This document shows, one piece after another, positions 32,838 to 42,689 of a stretch of 42,782 bases of DNA (position 1 is the first letter of the stretch; every line of letters starts with the position of its first letter). Position numbers and translations under genes: made by a program. Under the pieces are notes generated by a model. The model made no database searches, had not been told where the DNA came from, and saw only the letters and a program-made list of their open reading frames with translations. Origin of the DNA: Zygnema cylindricum (lineage: Eukaryota > Streptophyta > Zygnematophyceae > Zygnematales > Zygnemataceae); NCBI GenBank assembly GCA_037447655.1, contig JBBHKE010000549.1, positions 1 through 42,782 on the forward strand, written 5' to 3'.

Positions 32838-33860
32838 TTTTCGTACATACTTTAGGTGTACAACTGTACTGAAAGTACAGTACAGTCGCTATATAATACC
32901 GAAAGCCAGTTAGTGGAGGCTGACGCACTCTCTGACAGATGTTACAAAAATCAAAATTTCAGCAATCCGAATCCTACATTTTTTTCTCTTACCGGGCTTA
33001 CCCGGCCGTACCATTTTTTTTTTGTTTTTTTTCTTTGAATCTCCCGGCCGAATCTGGCCGGCCCCCAAATATTGGCACCCGGATCCGTTACGGATGCGAC
33101 GCGGCCGACCGGGTTCGGATCGGGTACGGATTCGGGTAATGGTTTGTGACCTATGCTCTCTGGAATAGACAGATACAACCTAAGTCGATTGAATATGGAC
33201 GTTTTTGTTTTGCCGCGTTGTAATCGTTAAAACATCTTCTCCGTGCATACCATGTCTAGTTTTAAATTGAAGACTGCCAATCGAAGGTGAGAACGCATAG
33301 GATTGATCGTGCGTGCTTGCACACCTATCTTTGCTTGTGTTGTTGGATTCACGGTTAAGAGTCGAGCCTCCGCTAAGCACGACCATATATTTTTGTTCGC
33401 GACTTCGTGTATGGATCGCGATGTGTGTTGATGTCGCAATACATTTGTTTGGTTTGAAGTACTTCTCGCTTTCGGTTGTACCGCTGATAAGTAGTATTTT
33501 GTTTAAGATTTTGATTATGTAGCTAAATTAGCTTACAGGCAACTTAGTTTGGCAAGTTATGGCCGGCGCGCCTTTGCGTGTACCAAGTCCCTTTTTCTTT
33601 GGATTGTATTAGTTTTGTTATCAATTTTGTATTGTTTATTAGTGGAATTCATTGGGATACATGGAGTGAGTGAGTGAGTGAGGGAAATGCATTTCCCTAT
33701 GCAATCTAGAAAGATTTGGCTAAATATATGACTTTGGCCAAAATCTTCGTGTCTTTTGCAATGTGCATGCTTCCGATAATGTGGGTGTTGTCTTTTGTAT
33801 CGATCTTATCAATAGTCATCGAAACATGATTAATGTTCCAAATGTTAAGTAGGATTGACA
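32838..33860. other. spacer of the inverted repeat, left part
   Basis: Not shared with the right arm. It has a GC-rich stretch of CCGGCCG and CGGGTACGG words (32995-33140) and a GAGT microsatellite near 33666-33684. No gene recognised. Confidence 0.5.
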
Positions 33861-34945
33861 AGTGTGGCAGCAACGAGGGGGGGAAACAACAAAAAGGCTA
33901 CCTTTTATACCCATTTCTCATCGGTTGCCCCTCCCATTGATTCATTCGATGAATACCCATCTTTGAAGAAGCCTCCTACATAAGAGATTCCATTTAGTTT
34001 CTCCGGAGCCAAATTTGAAAGGGATCTTCCTTCTGATCCACCTAGTCAACAAAAAGGTTGGGGAAATGCACATCTTAGGATGAAACTCGTGTTCTATTCG
34101 ACAATCTCCTTCCCGATATGAATGAGAATTTTGTGTAGTTTTATCAAAACCAAAAGCAATCGGCTCGAGGTGGTATGGATCAGGATAATGGTGATCTAGA
34201 AGGGAATGATGATGTAAAGGATAAGGATCAAATTAACAAGGTGAAACAAAATCATGATGAGGGTTTGCAGTTGGATGAACGAGATCTAAAGGATTATATG
34301 TATTCTATGCCCAAGAAGTTTGTTATATTCAATGGGAGCAACTATGCTAGTTGGAGAATATATATTAAGACATAATTCGTATTCGATTGACAAATGTTGC
34401 CTGTTCAATAAAGGTACAATGTGGTTTCGTTCTCACTCGAAGCCGCCTAAAATAAATAGGTACGGAATCCTTATGCTCGTTATCGAGCGGGTGACACACT
34501 GGTTAACGCGTTGACTACTAAAGTTAAGGTCATAGGTTTGAGCCTTCGTAGCTCAATATTTTCTTAGTTTGGGACGAACAGAATCTTCGATTTTGTAAAA
34601 ATCTAACAGTTGGTGCTTCGCCATGTGTAGAAAGTGCTAATTAGATATGAGAAAATTTCGGTTTGAAACCAAAATGTAAAGTTAGCCTGGAGGAGAAAAA
34701 AACATGGTGTTGGTTTACTGCAATGAAGCACCCAATTAGTTCAAGTGCATTTCCTCACTCATGGATCGGCCCATGAGTGGTTAAAGTACAAAAAAATCAA
34801 TTTGATAGGGGCACTAAGCGTAAAGCTCATGTCTTTCATGATTTTATACAATTCAAATTTAATGCTAACGAGTCGATGGATGCTGTTCTAAGGGGAAATA
34901 ACACAACTAGAGTGCATGTACTAACAATGGTAGAGTAATAATGGT
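33861..34945 (+). pseudogene. copia gag remnant in the spacer
   Basis: Pieces of a third copia gag in plus orientation: ATFYTHFSSVAPPIDSFDEY near 33900, MDQDNGDLEG and then KFVIFNGSNYASWRIYIK at 34175-34375 (like NGTNYQSWKKYIK in A), and VFHDFIQFKFNANESMDAVL near 34830-34890 (like FQDFIQFRMKSNESIDDAL in C). Stops and an insertion break it. No pol follows, so only a gag fragment is left. Confidence 0.7.
34485..34554 (+). repeat. tRNA-like / SINE-like segment inside the gag remnant
   Basis: 70 bases with tRNA-like order: GAGC at the start pairs with GCTC at the end, TGACACACTGGTTAACGCG resembles an A box and D arm, TTGAC-TACTAAA-GTTAA forms an anticodon-like stem and loop, and GGTTTGAGCC resembles a B box. 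The T stem is poor and the implied anticodon (CTA) would be odd. It fits a tRNA pseudogene or tRNA-derived SINE better than a working tRNA. Confidence 0.4.
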
Positions 34946-35059
34946 GGAGAATAAGATTTATGGATCTCAAAATGTTGTACTATGTAACTGAGTGACGGAG
35001 TACAAAGACTTATAGACGAGGAAGGTGCCAATTTCTCTTTCCTTCCGCCCATATCACGT

Positions 35060-35285
35060 ATAAAATTCTTAGTGTTGTGTATCGGTAAGGATTTGCCGAT
35101 AACCGATATGGGCCTTTTTTCGGGTATCCGATAATCGATATATTGGTACGATATATCGACATCGGTCTTATCGCCGATAAGTAGCCGATAATATCATAGT
35201 TCAAAAGTAGGTGACCATACGCCCATACAATATGCCTATTGTATGCAAAACATACAATATGGCCTTAAGACCCATATTGTATTGG
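35060..35285. repeat. cluster of short palindromes
   Basis: Many CCGATA/TATCGG words, a perfect inverted repeat TCGATATAT-7 nt-ATATATCGA (35135-35159) and another ATACAATATGG-9 nt-CCATATTGTAT (35252-35282). Confidence 0.75.
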
Positions 35286-35432
35286 CCTCAAAATGAAATA
35301 AAATAGTAACAGGGTTGAGTTGCACATGGATCGATAGAGAATTAAATGTCATGTCTAAATTTGAAAAAAAAAATCGGACAAAAAAATCTTTTTCTGTGAG
35401 TTTTTATCGACTTTTTATTTAAACTGTCAGAT

Positions 35433-35846
35433 TTGGACGATCTGACGGTCGTCGATGAAAGTAGCGATCTAAGAAGATCACATGAAAAGCCCATAACACA
35501 ACTTACGATAGGACTATCGTCAGATTCTGACGATCGAACGGTCGCTGATGAAAGTAGAGTTCTAAGAAGATCACATGGAAAGCCCGTAACGCAACTTACG
35601 CTAAAGGCGGCCTACAAAAGGCCTACCAAAAAACGCCTACTTTTCCGGCAAAGGCTTTTTTGTCGGTTTCGATGGATATTAATCCACCCTGTCAAACGGC
35701 ACGTGACCTTTCACAATTTAAAGGTTGTCATCGATCGACCGCCGTGGATCATATCTTTTCCACCTAGGTGTACCAATCGTAATCGTCCAGTGTGTGACTC
35801 GTGTCCTCCTGGTGAACAGTTGAAGACACTTGTTCACGCACTGTAG
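35433..35846 (+). CDS. ORF of 137 codons with an in-frame 93-bp duplication
   Basis: Open from TTG at 35433, so no ATG at the start. The first part is two 31-codon repeats starting at 35436 and 35529 (DDLTVVDESSDLRRSHEKPI against DDRTVADESRVLRRSHGKPV). The C-terminal part has CDSCPP. Not recognised. The duplication keeps the frame because it is 93 bp, which may be chance. Confidence 0.2.
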   Translation: MDDLTVVDESSDLRRSHEKPITQLTIGLSSDSDDRTVADESRVLRRSHGKPVTQLTLKAAYKRPTKKRLLFRQRLFCRFRWILIHPVKRHVTFHNLKVVIDRPPWIISFPPRCTNRNRPVCDSCPPGEQLKTLVHAL

Positions 35847-35850
35847 AGCG

Positions 35851-36454
35851 TTTGCTTCGAAAAATCAAAATCGGACAGTCGAAACTGTCGCCCAAATGTT
35901 TGTAGAGTCTTGACGAATCTGTGGTAAGCATGTTTCAAAAAAATATAGTGAGAAAAGTACGTTATAGTACAGAAACGTACGGTTTAGAGTAAACAGCCTC
36001 ACTTTTAGCGTGACAGTGTCTGGTTTATCGTGCCCGTAAAACGATTTTGCTAGAATAAATCCATACGGTCATTATCGAGATCGTTACAGTACACCTGTCA
36101 AGTTCTCAACGGAAACATTTGAAGTTTAAACTACCAAATCCATTGTAAAGTACAAATTGTACAAAAGCTATAAAAAATGACAAAACTTGACAGCATACAT
36201 TGCAAGACAGGGGAAAAACTTTGAAAAGAGTTCCCGTGAAAAAAAAGTGCGATATTTAGGGTGAACCTCCATCAGGCGAAAAGTGGGGTTGTTTACTTGA
36301 AAAAGTGCATTGCCGCACAGATGCAGCTCATTGCCGTACAGGGACGTATTGTTTTTTTTTTTTTTTATAAAACATGATTACTGGAGATTCGTCAAGATTC
36401 TCCAAAATTTTGGGCGACAACGTCGACCGTCCGATTATGAGTTTTTGAAGCAAA
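35851..36454. mobile_element. MITE-like element with about 97-bp inverted ends
   Basis: 35851-35947 (TTTGCTTCGAAAAATC, CGGACAGTCG, GTCGCCCAAA, TCTTGACGAATCT) is the imperfect reverse complement of 36356-36454 (AGATTCGTCAAGATTCT, TTTGGGCGAC, CCGTCCGATTATGAG, GAAGCAAA). About 400 bp of non-coding sequence lie between. No clear target duplication was found. Confidence 0.55.
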
Positions 36455-36545
36455 AGGTCACTTCGTCCATTGATTCGCTATTGACCTCAGGGAGGACTTT
36501 AGCCAATCACCGGACGTGTAAAACGTTTACGCGTGGAAAGGTCAC

Positions 36546-36612
36546 GTACGAGCCGCGCGCCATCGGACATTTGCCACGCGCCTTCGAACATATGCCACGC
36601 GCCTTCGGACAG
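36546..36612. repeat. 21-bp minisatellite, about three units
   Basis: Two units, 36567-36587 and 36588-36608, differ at a few positions around the core TGCCACGCGCCTTCG; a weaker unit precedes them. Frames show (APSDICH)n or similar. Confidence 0.75.
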
Positions 36613-37004
36613 GTGGGAATCAGATCCGACGAAAATCGCCACAATAAGTTTGTTGGAAGAATGTGCCGTGACGCCTCCACCACCATCCATCATCATCCGG
36701 AATTTGCTGCGCCTTCTTTCTTCAAATTTCCGATTTGGTTTTCATACAACGACAAAACAGAAACATGCAAACTGTACATTCTCGTCATTTTGTTTTGCGG
36801 CTGGATGTACGGATAGTTTAGACATTTTGCTATTCGAATCTTTGACGACGTTCGCTGTCAGAAGACGAATCTACGTGCAGCCAATCCAATGAAAGCACGT
36901 ACGCAATTGAATCATTGCTGACACGACCTGATGGAGAAGTCAGTGATATATGACTGCCAGTAAACGTATTTGTACGATAACTGTCGGCGCCTGATGGAGG
37001 TGGC

Positions 37005-37281
37005 TTTATTCCATGATAAGAGCCGTTAGGAGAGTCCACCGCAACAGGAAGTGCGGGACCGCATGCCACCTCAATCTGTACCGTACTTGTCCGTACAGGG
37101 TCGTGGCGCTTTTTCCGTAAGCAAGGATGCGACAAACAGTCTTTGTCGAAACAACCATCCGCACTAAAAATGTGCAAAACACCTATTTTTCCTTCACGAC
37201 AAAGCGGTCCTCTCGGGTGCTTTTCCAGCTCGTAAACCGAGTCAACGCGGGGGAACCGTGAGCTTTCTCGCGCGACTCCCT
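37005..37281. promoter_or_regulatory. conserved upstream region of the right secreted gene
   Basis: Mirror of 32561-32837. A minus-strand frame crosses it (36830-37405) but extends into unshared spacer, and its left-arm counterpart has a stop, so a promoter role is more likely than a gene. Confidence 0.5.
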
Positions 37282-37289
37282 TATTTATA
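37282..37289 (+). promoter_or_regulatory. TATA box, right secreted gene
   Basis: TATTTATA, 136 bp upstream of the ATG at 37425, matching the left copy. Confidence 0.5.
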
Positions 37290-37424
37290 GCCTCGGGAGA
37301 AACGTAGTCGCAATCATTCCCTCTGTAGAGAAAAGCAAAAGGAATAACAGCGTGTAACATTTGAGTACTGAGCGGCTGAGATTCGACTGCAAGGCTGTAG
37401 CACAATCGCGATCGTTGAATAGCA

Positions 37425-40400
37425 ATGGATCATGCAACAAAAATGTTGCGCTGCGTGACATTCGTGACGCTGGTGTTTTGCTTTGCAAGTTACGCGAATG
37501 CCACAAGTAAGCACTTGCGCTGGTTGCCTAGTGATGGTGAAATGGAGGCATAGTTGTCGACGATGATGATGTTCTTTAACAATTTTGTCAGCTGGATGTT
37601 AAGAAAATGTCCTTCAGTGCTCACATTCTCTGAAATTTGTCGACATTTATGACATTTTTGGCATTCTCTGATTTTGTTTTTAACACTTGTTAGCATTCGC
37701 TGGTGTGTTTTCAACAAGGGAATGTTAGAACAATATTCCACAATGTTGAGAAATACTGATGTTTGTTGCCGTAAAAACGTTTAGATTTTGATTTTTTTGA
37801 AGTGGAAGCTTCCAGAAAGCTGTTCGTTCCCAAATAAGGAAAAAGCAATCTGTACTGATATTCTTAGAACAATTTTTGGTTTTGACCGACGTACGCTTGG
37901 TATTCATTTCATATTCAATTATAGTTGTCTAATGGTCAATATTTGGTTGATTATTTTCTGAATATATTACAACCATGATCATGTTACTTTGTTGTGCCAT
38001 CATCATCATGCTCATCATTGTAAAATAGAATTTGGAGCTCAATCTTAAACATTAGCTTTAAGCAATCAGTTGCCTTATTGTTTTCTGTTTTCCCGTCTTT
38101 GTGATGTGTTTGATGATTAGGATTTTCATCCAACATTGTTATGATTTTTGTAGAAATGCTTAATGTGCATCATTCGATCATTTCATATACTTCTTGACAT
38201 CTCATGGTTTATGTTAGTCGTCCGATATCTAATGTCCAATGCACAATGTCACCAGTTTTCATTATTCAATGTTGCCTATCTCATACACGTCTAATGCAAA
38301 ATTTTCCATGTCATTTAATAGTTAAGTAAGATGTTTTCTCATGCTTTTATTCCACGCTTTATGATTACTTTTGGTTTTGCAAATTCCTACTGTTAATAAT
38401 TTATGCAGAACCTTTGTATGCAAATTAACTTCGTTGGTTGTATTCCCACATCTTTCATGAATTTTCTTATAACCAGACCTTTATTTCAGCACTAACTGCA
38501 AAACATTTCCACCCCTCTCTCCTTCTCTCGCCCTCTCTATCCCTCTTTTTCTTTTCCTGTCTTCCTATCTCTCTCCCCCTCACCCTCTCTCTCTTTCTCT
38601 CTCGACCTCTTTCTCTTCCCCTTCTCGCTTTCATCCATCCACCTCTCCCACCCTCCTCCCCGCCTTCCCCTCCCCCTCCTCCTCCCTCTCTCTCCTCTCC
38701 TTCTCCCCCCTCTCCCAGCTTGTCTTTTAGCGCCCAACAGTACGAGTCCAAAAGGATATTTTGCCTTTGATGCTGTTTGGTTTCCAACTCCGAAAGCACC
38801 GACATTTGTCGGGGGGGTGACCGGATCCGATATAATGGGAGCTTGTGGGAAATTATGCGTCAAATCTAAATATGGTTTCTATACTCGAAGGTATAATAGA
38901 AACGTGCTCTACGCTTGTTATTGTTTGAACGGCGATCCCGATTATACGAAACCGGAAGAAACGTGGGGAGACGGATTTTATACCAAAAAGTGTCCTAAAC
39001 TTGCAGGTGAGGAATTGGAAAGTGATGGGATTCAGGGTTAAGGGTTTGGAGGTTAGAGCTTTGGCTTTAATGTTTTGGGTTTAGATTTTATGTTTGGGAT
39101 TTGGGGTTAGATTTTGAATTAAGGCCAATTAAGCTTAGATTTTTGAAGCCATTGCGGTACAATGCTTGGTGTGGATTTGTGTAAGAAATGTTTTTTTTTG
39201 ACTTGTTCGTTCTAGGAGCTATCTTTTTTTTTTTTTGGCGAGGGTGTTTATTTTTATGCTCTCTAATAATTTTCACGTGTGAATTTGGGATGGGTTTGCA
39301 GCTCCTCCCCCTCCTCGCAAAAAGAGAGGTAAACTCATCGACCATTTTTGGTGCTTAAAACAAAAAGTTGATTTAATGCACCAAATTAATGAATTCAAAA
39401 AGTTAGGTAGGAGAGTTGCAAGGAATTTCAAAAATCTAAGTATGAATAATCTCACATAAGACTGATGGTAAAGGAGTGTGATGTAAATGTGTATTATTGA
39501 ATCATTTTCTTACAAAAGTCGTCGCGTGCAAACATGTTGTGGGTCTTTGTTCCGTAATATGATTTATGGAGTACACCGTGTATCGACATCAATGTTTCAC
39601 TAATAGCGATACCCGGTGTAGTGTCGCACGGAATGATGCTTACATACGACCTTCGCACTAAACTCTCGCACTTTAGAAAGGTTCGAAACTATTGAAGCCA
39701 TTATTCGGAATTGATCGCTGACGTGGCAGTGTGGGGACTGGGATTTGCAGGACCACCGCCACCACGTACGTGACATTTGTCCCATTCCTCTGCCTTATAC
39801 TACGCCACGTCATGTGATGACGTCATTCTGTCCATTTGAGTTGTTCAAAGTTTCTAAAAAGGAAAGAATGGATGTTTAGTTGTTGATTGAGGAAGTGAAA
39901 CTGAAAGACATGGGCGAGTGATTGAAATAGAGTCGGTCTCCTTATTGTTTTCTATGTCTTGAAACTTGGACTTCGGGGTTTGGATGGTTTGCAGGACCTC
40001 CGCCACCCTTCACACCAAACCGTAAGTTTTATTTAAGTTTGAAACTGAAAATGGGTGGTAAAATTGGAAGTTTCTCAACAGTTTCTTCACCTTCAATACT
40101 TAAAAGTTGTTAGTGTGTTTTTTCTCGTATGGTTTTGTTTTTTCCTTTTTCAAACATTTTTTTTATTTTGACGCAAAAAGAGTTAGTAAACCACACTACA
40201 ACTCCATTACATTTTATTACACCTTGTCACCAAAATCGTACTTTCTCATGAAAACTAACCAATTAATCTGAAAAAAAAATGTTTCTGAGCGAATGTGTCC
40301 TTTCACGTTTCATTTTTCCTTCCTCAAAACTTGAAACAAAAGCATGTTTTTAAATCCTTCCTCGTTTCCTCTATAGAAATAAAAAAACTAAAGGCTCATA

Positions 40401-41501
40401 ATTGAATTCACTCAATGTTCTTTGTATATGCAGGTTGTGCCGTTTCGTACAATAGTTCGAACCCGTACGGGTTTTTCTATTTTTTCTACGGGTTTCCCCC
40501 TAATGGGCCTACGTTCAAGACTAATGCAACAAAGAGTGTCGATGTGTGGCCCCCAGGAGGATCCATTAATCGATGTAATATCATTTGTAAGAATTACAAA
40601 TGGGGTTTTGTTGTAGGCATTGGAAAATATTCCAACGACGCAAACTGTTATTGTCTCAAATCGGCGATGACTTACGAACTCGGAGGAGATATCGAATACA
40701 TGATTCATTTCTACAGTAAATCTTGTCCAAAGAAAAAAGGTGAGAAACTGAAAAATTATTTACACAGGATTTGGGGCATGAGTCTGGATATTCTCGGTAT
40801 TTTTATTCTGTTTCACACATTTATTATTTTGACCTACTTTATGCTAATTCTGCTGAGCACTTTTCTCTGTTTCCTTCTTTTCCTGTTTCCTCTTTATATA
40901 TTTTTATCTTTATTTCATTCTTTGATTCCTAATTCTTCTCTCCGTCCTGCTTTTTTCCTTTTTTCGCTATTTGGACCTCTTATAATACTAGATTTGTTCG
41001 CTTTGGTGTTATTTTCACTTGTTTTAATACTAAATCCGTTTTCCCTTTTTGACGACTTATCCCATCTTACGCCCCTTTTTTGTGAGATTTGCTGCACCGT
41101 TCGTTTTTATTGGAGTTAGTGAAGATTTAACGTTTCATGTGGTATAAAAATTAAAAACACGAAAATTAATGCTGAAATTCCTAACTTATTTCGTGCCACT
41201 TGAATAGTATGTCATTGTTATCAACACGATTTTATGATTTTATGTTAAACAAAAAATGAATGAATCAACATCCTCAACTCTACTAGTGGTGTAAGGTGTA
41301 GCTCCTTACAGTCGTAAGCATTGCCCGCATTTCCTATTTTAATTGCCCCCGTTTCTTTTTGTTTTCTAACTTAAAGTTAGTTTTACTCTGTTTTTTTTTG
41401 TTAATTTCACCCTCTAATTTCTTCCAGGGCACCACCCCCCCGGAGTCGGAAAGCATCCCCCTGGTGTGGGAAAGCATCCCCCTGGTGTGGGGGGACACTG
41501 A
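37425..41501 (+). CDS. secreted two-module cysteine-rich protein, right copy (7 exons)
   Basis: Exons: 37425-37506 (signal peptide MDHATKMLRCVTFVTLVFCF, then ASYANA), 38719-39006 (module 1), 39302-39328, 39751-39765, 39995-40021 (hinge APPPPRKKR-GPPPPR-PPPPFTPN), 40434-40739 (module 2), 41428-41501 (tail, TGA at 41499). Six phase-1 introns of 1212, 295, 422, 229, 412 and 688 bp, all GT..AG. Coding length 819, 272 residues. Exons 1-6 are the same length as in the left copy; the tail exon is 21 bp longer because one HPPGVGK unit is repeated. Cys in module 1 follow C-x40-C-x3-C-x19-C-x-C-x22-C and in module 2 C-x45-C-x3-C-x19-C-x-C-x23-C, so the modules are homologous. No transmembrane segment after the signal. 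Likely extracellular; ligand and role unknown. The tail exon is the least certain. Confidence 0.78.
38505..38718 (+). other. very long polypyrimidine tract before exon 2 (right copy)
   Basis: Over 200 bp of CTCTCC-type sequence on the gene strand, running directly into CTCTCCCAG|CT. Matches the left copy in place but not in exact sequence. Confidence 0.8.
39030..39115. repeat. TTTAGGG-like degenerate block in intron 2 (right)
   Basis: AGGGTTAAGGGTTTGG, TTTTGGGTTTAGAT and GGGGTTAGATTT words; counterpart of 30640-30715. Confidence 0.6.
39720..39840. promoter_or_regulatory. ACGT-motif cluster around the 15-nt micro-exon
   Basis: GACGTGGC, CACGTACGTG (across the 5' splice site), CCACGTCA and TGACGTCA lie within 120 bp, and the left arm (29985-30105) keeps the same set. 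These are bZIP-type cores in plants. Their position inside an intron and over a splice border is unusual; function unknown. Confidence 0.35.
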
Positions 41502-41509
41502 TGTGACAG

Positions 41510-41705
41510 ATGTCGCGGGAGAGGGAGGTGGAGAGGGAGATAGGACAAAGAGGGAGGGAGGGAGGGACCAAGAGAGATAAGGGTAACGGGAGGGAAAAAT
41601 AATGTATATTATTGTGTGAATAGGACAAAAACAGAGGGAGAGGGAAAGCGAGGAACATGGAAAGGGCGAGGGAGAGGGAGCGGGAGGGAGAGGAGAGTGG
41701 AAGAG
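41510..41705 (+). other. GA-rich tract downstream of the right secreted gene
   Basis: GGGAGAGGGAGG-type sequence for about 200 bp after the stop codon. It is broadly complementary to the CT tract in intron 1 of the same transcript. Confidence 0.75.
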
Positions 41706-42004
41706 AGGGACATTTTTGGGTTTTTGTATGTAAAACACCCATTTAATTTCCCTTTGTTCTTGAGAAAGGTACCGATATAAAAACATATTTGCGTTTACAG
41801 AGCTCAAAGATGTAATTAATGTTGACGATGCGACCTTATTTGTGCACATTTTATAAAGTTATTTTATGAATATGCATTTTTGTTTATTTGCATTTCTGTT
41901 TTTTCAAATAACGATGGTTGTCTGCGAGAATTTCAATTTTATAATAGTTATCTCTCGTATTTTGAGGATTTTATTATTTGAAACAATAGGAGTATACAGA
42001 CTCG

Positions 42005-42265
42005 TGGCAAGTTAGGAATGTTTAAATAATGTTTATATTTTGAGAAATGTTTGTAAAATGTCTATGTAATATTTGTATGTGTTTGCTTAATACTTGTATA
42101 ATGTATATATATATATTTATATGCAATGTTTATGAAATGATTATATAATGTTTGTGTATTATTGTGTAGTGTTTACATAATGTTGATAAAATGTTTATAT
42201 AATGTTCAAACAATGTTTTTGTAAAATTGTGTAATGATTACATAATGCTGAGATAATAATGCTTA
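42005..42265. repeat. AATGTTT/TATAATG short repeat array (right arm)
   Basis: Irregular units such as AATGTTTGTATAATG; reverse-complement counterpart of 28003-28195. Confidence 0.8.
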
Positions 42266-42689
42266 TGTATTGTTTAGTGCGGTATTCATACTAAACGTTT
42301 ATGACATAAAATACGGAACATGCGATGATCAGTATTAACAGCTCACGATTTGAATTGTCAGTTTTTGACATAACTAAAGCATAGTGGAGGATAAATTTGC
42401 AGTTACATGTGTCAAATTGCGTACAGCACCTACGCGCACATAGCGACATATAGCTGGCGTGGCAGTACGGTGTATAAAGAAGGTTCCGTACCGATGATAA
42501 AGTCATGTCCAAAACGATTTGCACGGAGGATCGGATCATTTTCCCACGCTTTTGATGATTTCAGATGCCGTGACAAAGCTCTTGACGTCCAAACAAAATA
42601 CCATACATGTTTTATCATATGTTTTTGTATTGGAAGAGTAGTGTGAATACCGCATATATGATGTGTATGTAATATCTATGTAAAAGGGT

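Larger units (their letters stand above)
37005..42580. repeat. right arm of a large inverted repeat
   Basis: Reverse-complement match to 27690-32837. Longer than the left arm mainly through indels such as the larger intron 6. It carries the second copy of the secreted gene. Confidence 0.9.

Noticed and set aside
36830-37405. Minus-strand frame of 191 codons over the conserved upstream block
   Set aside because: It runs from conserved promoter into unshared spacer, its left-arm counterpart has a stop codon, and the differences between arms are not biased to silent sites. The exon model on the other strand explains the region better.
40740-41119. Extension of module 2 into a hydrophobic tail
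   Set aside because: The frame stays open by chance after the GTGAG donor. The left copy does not keep this extension, while both keep the splice border.
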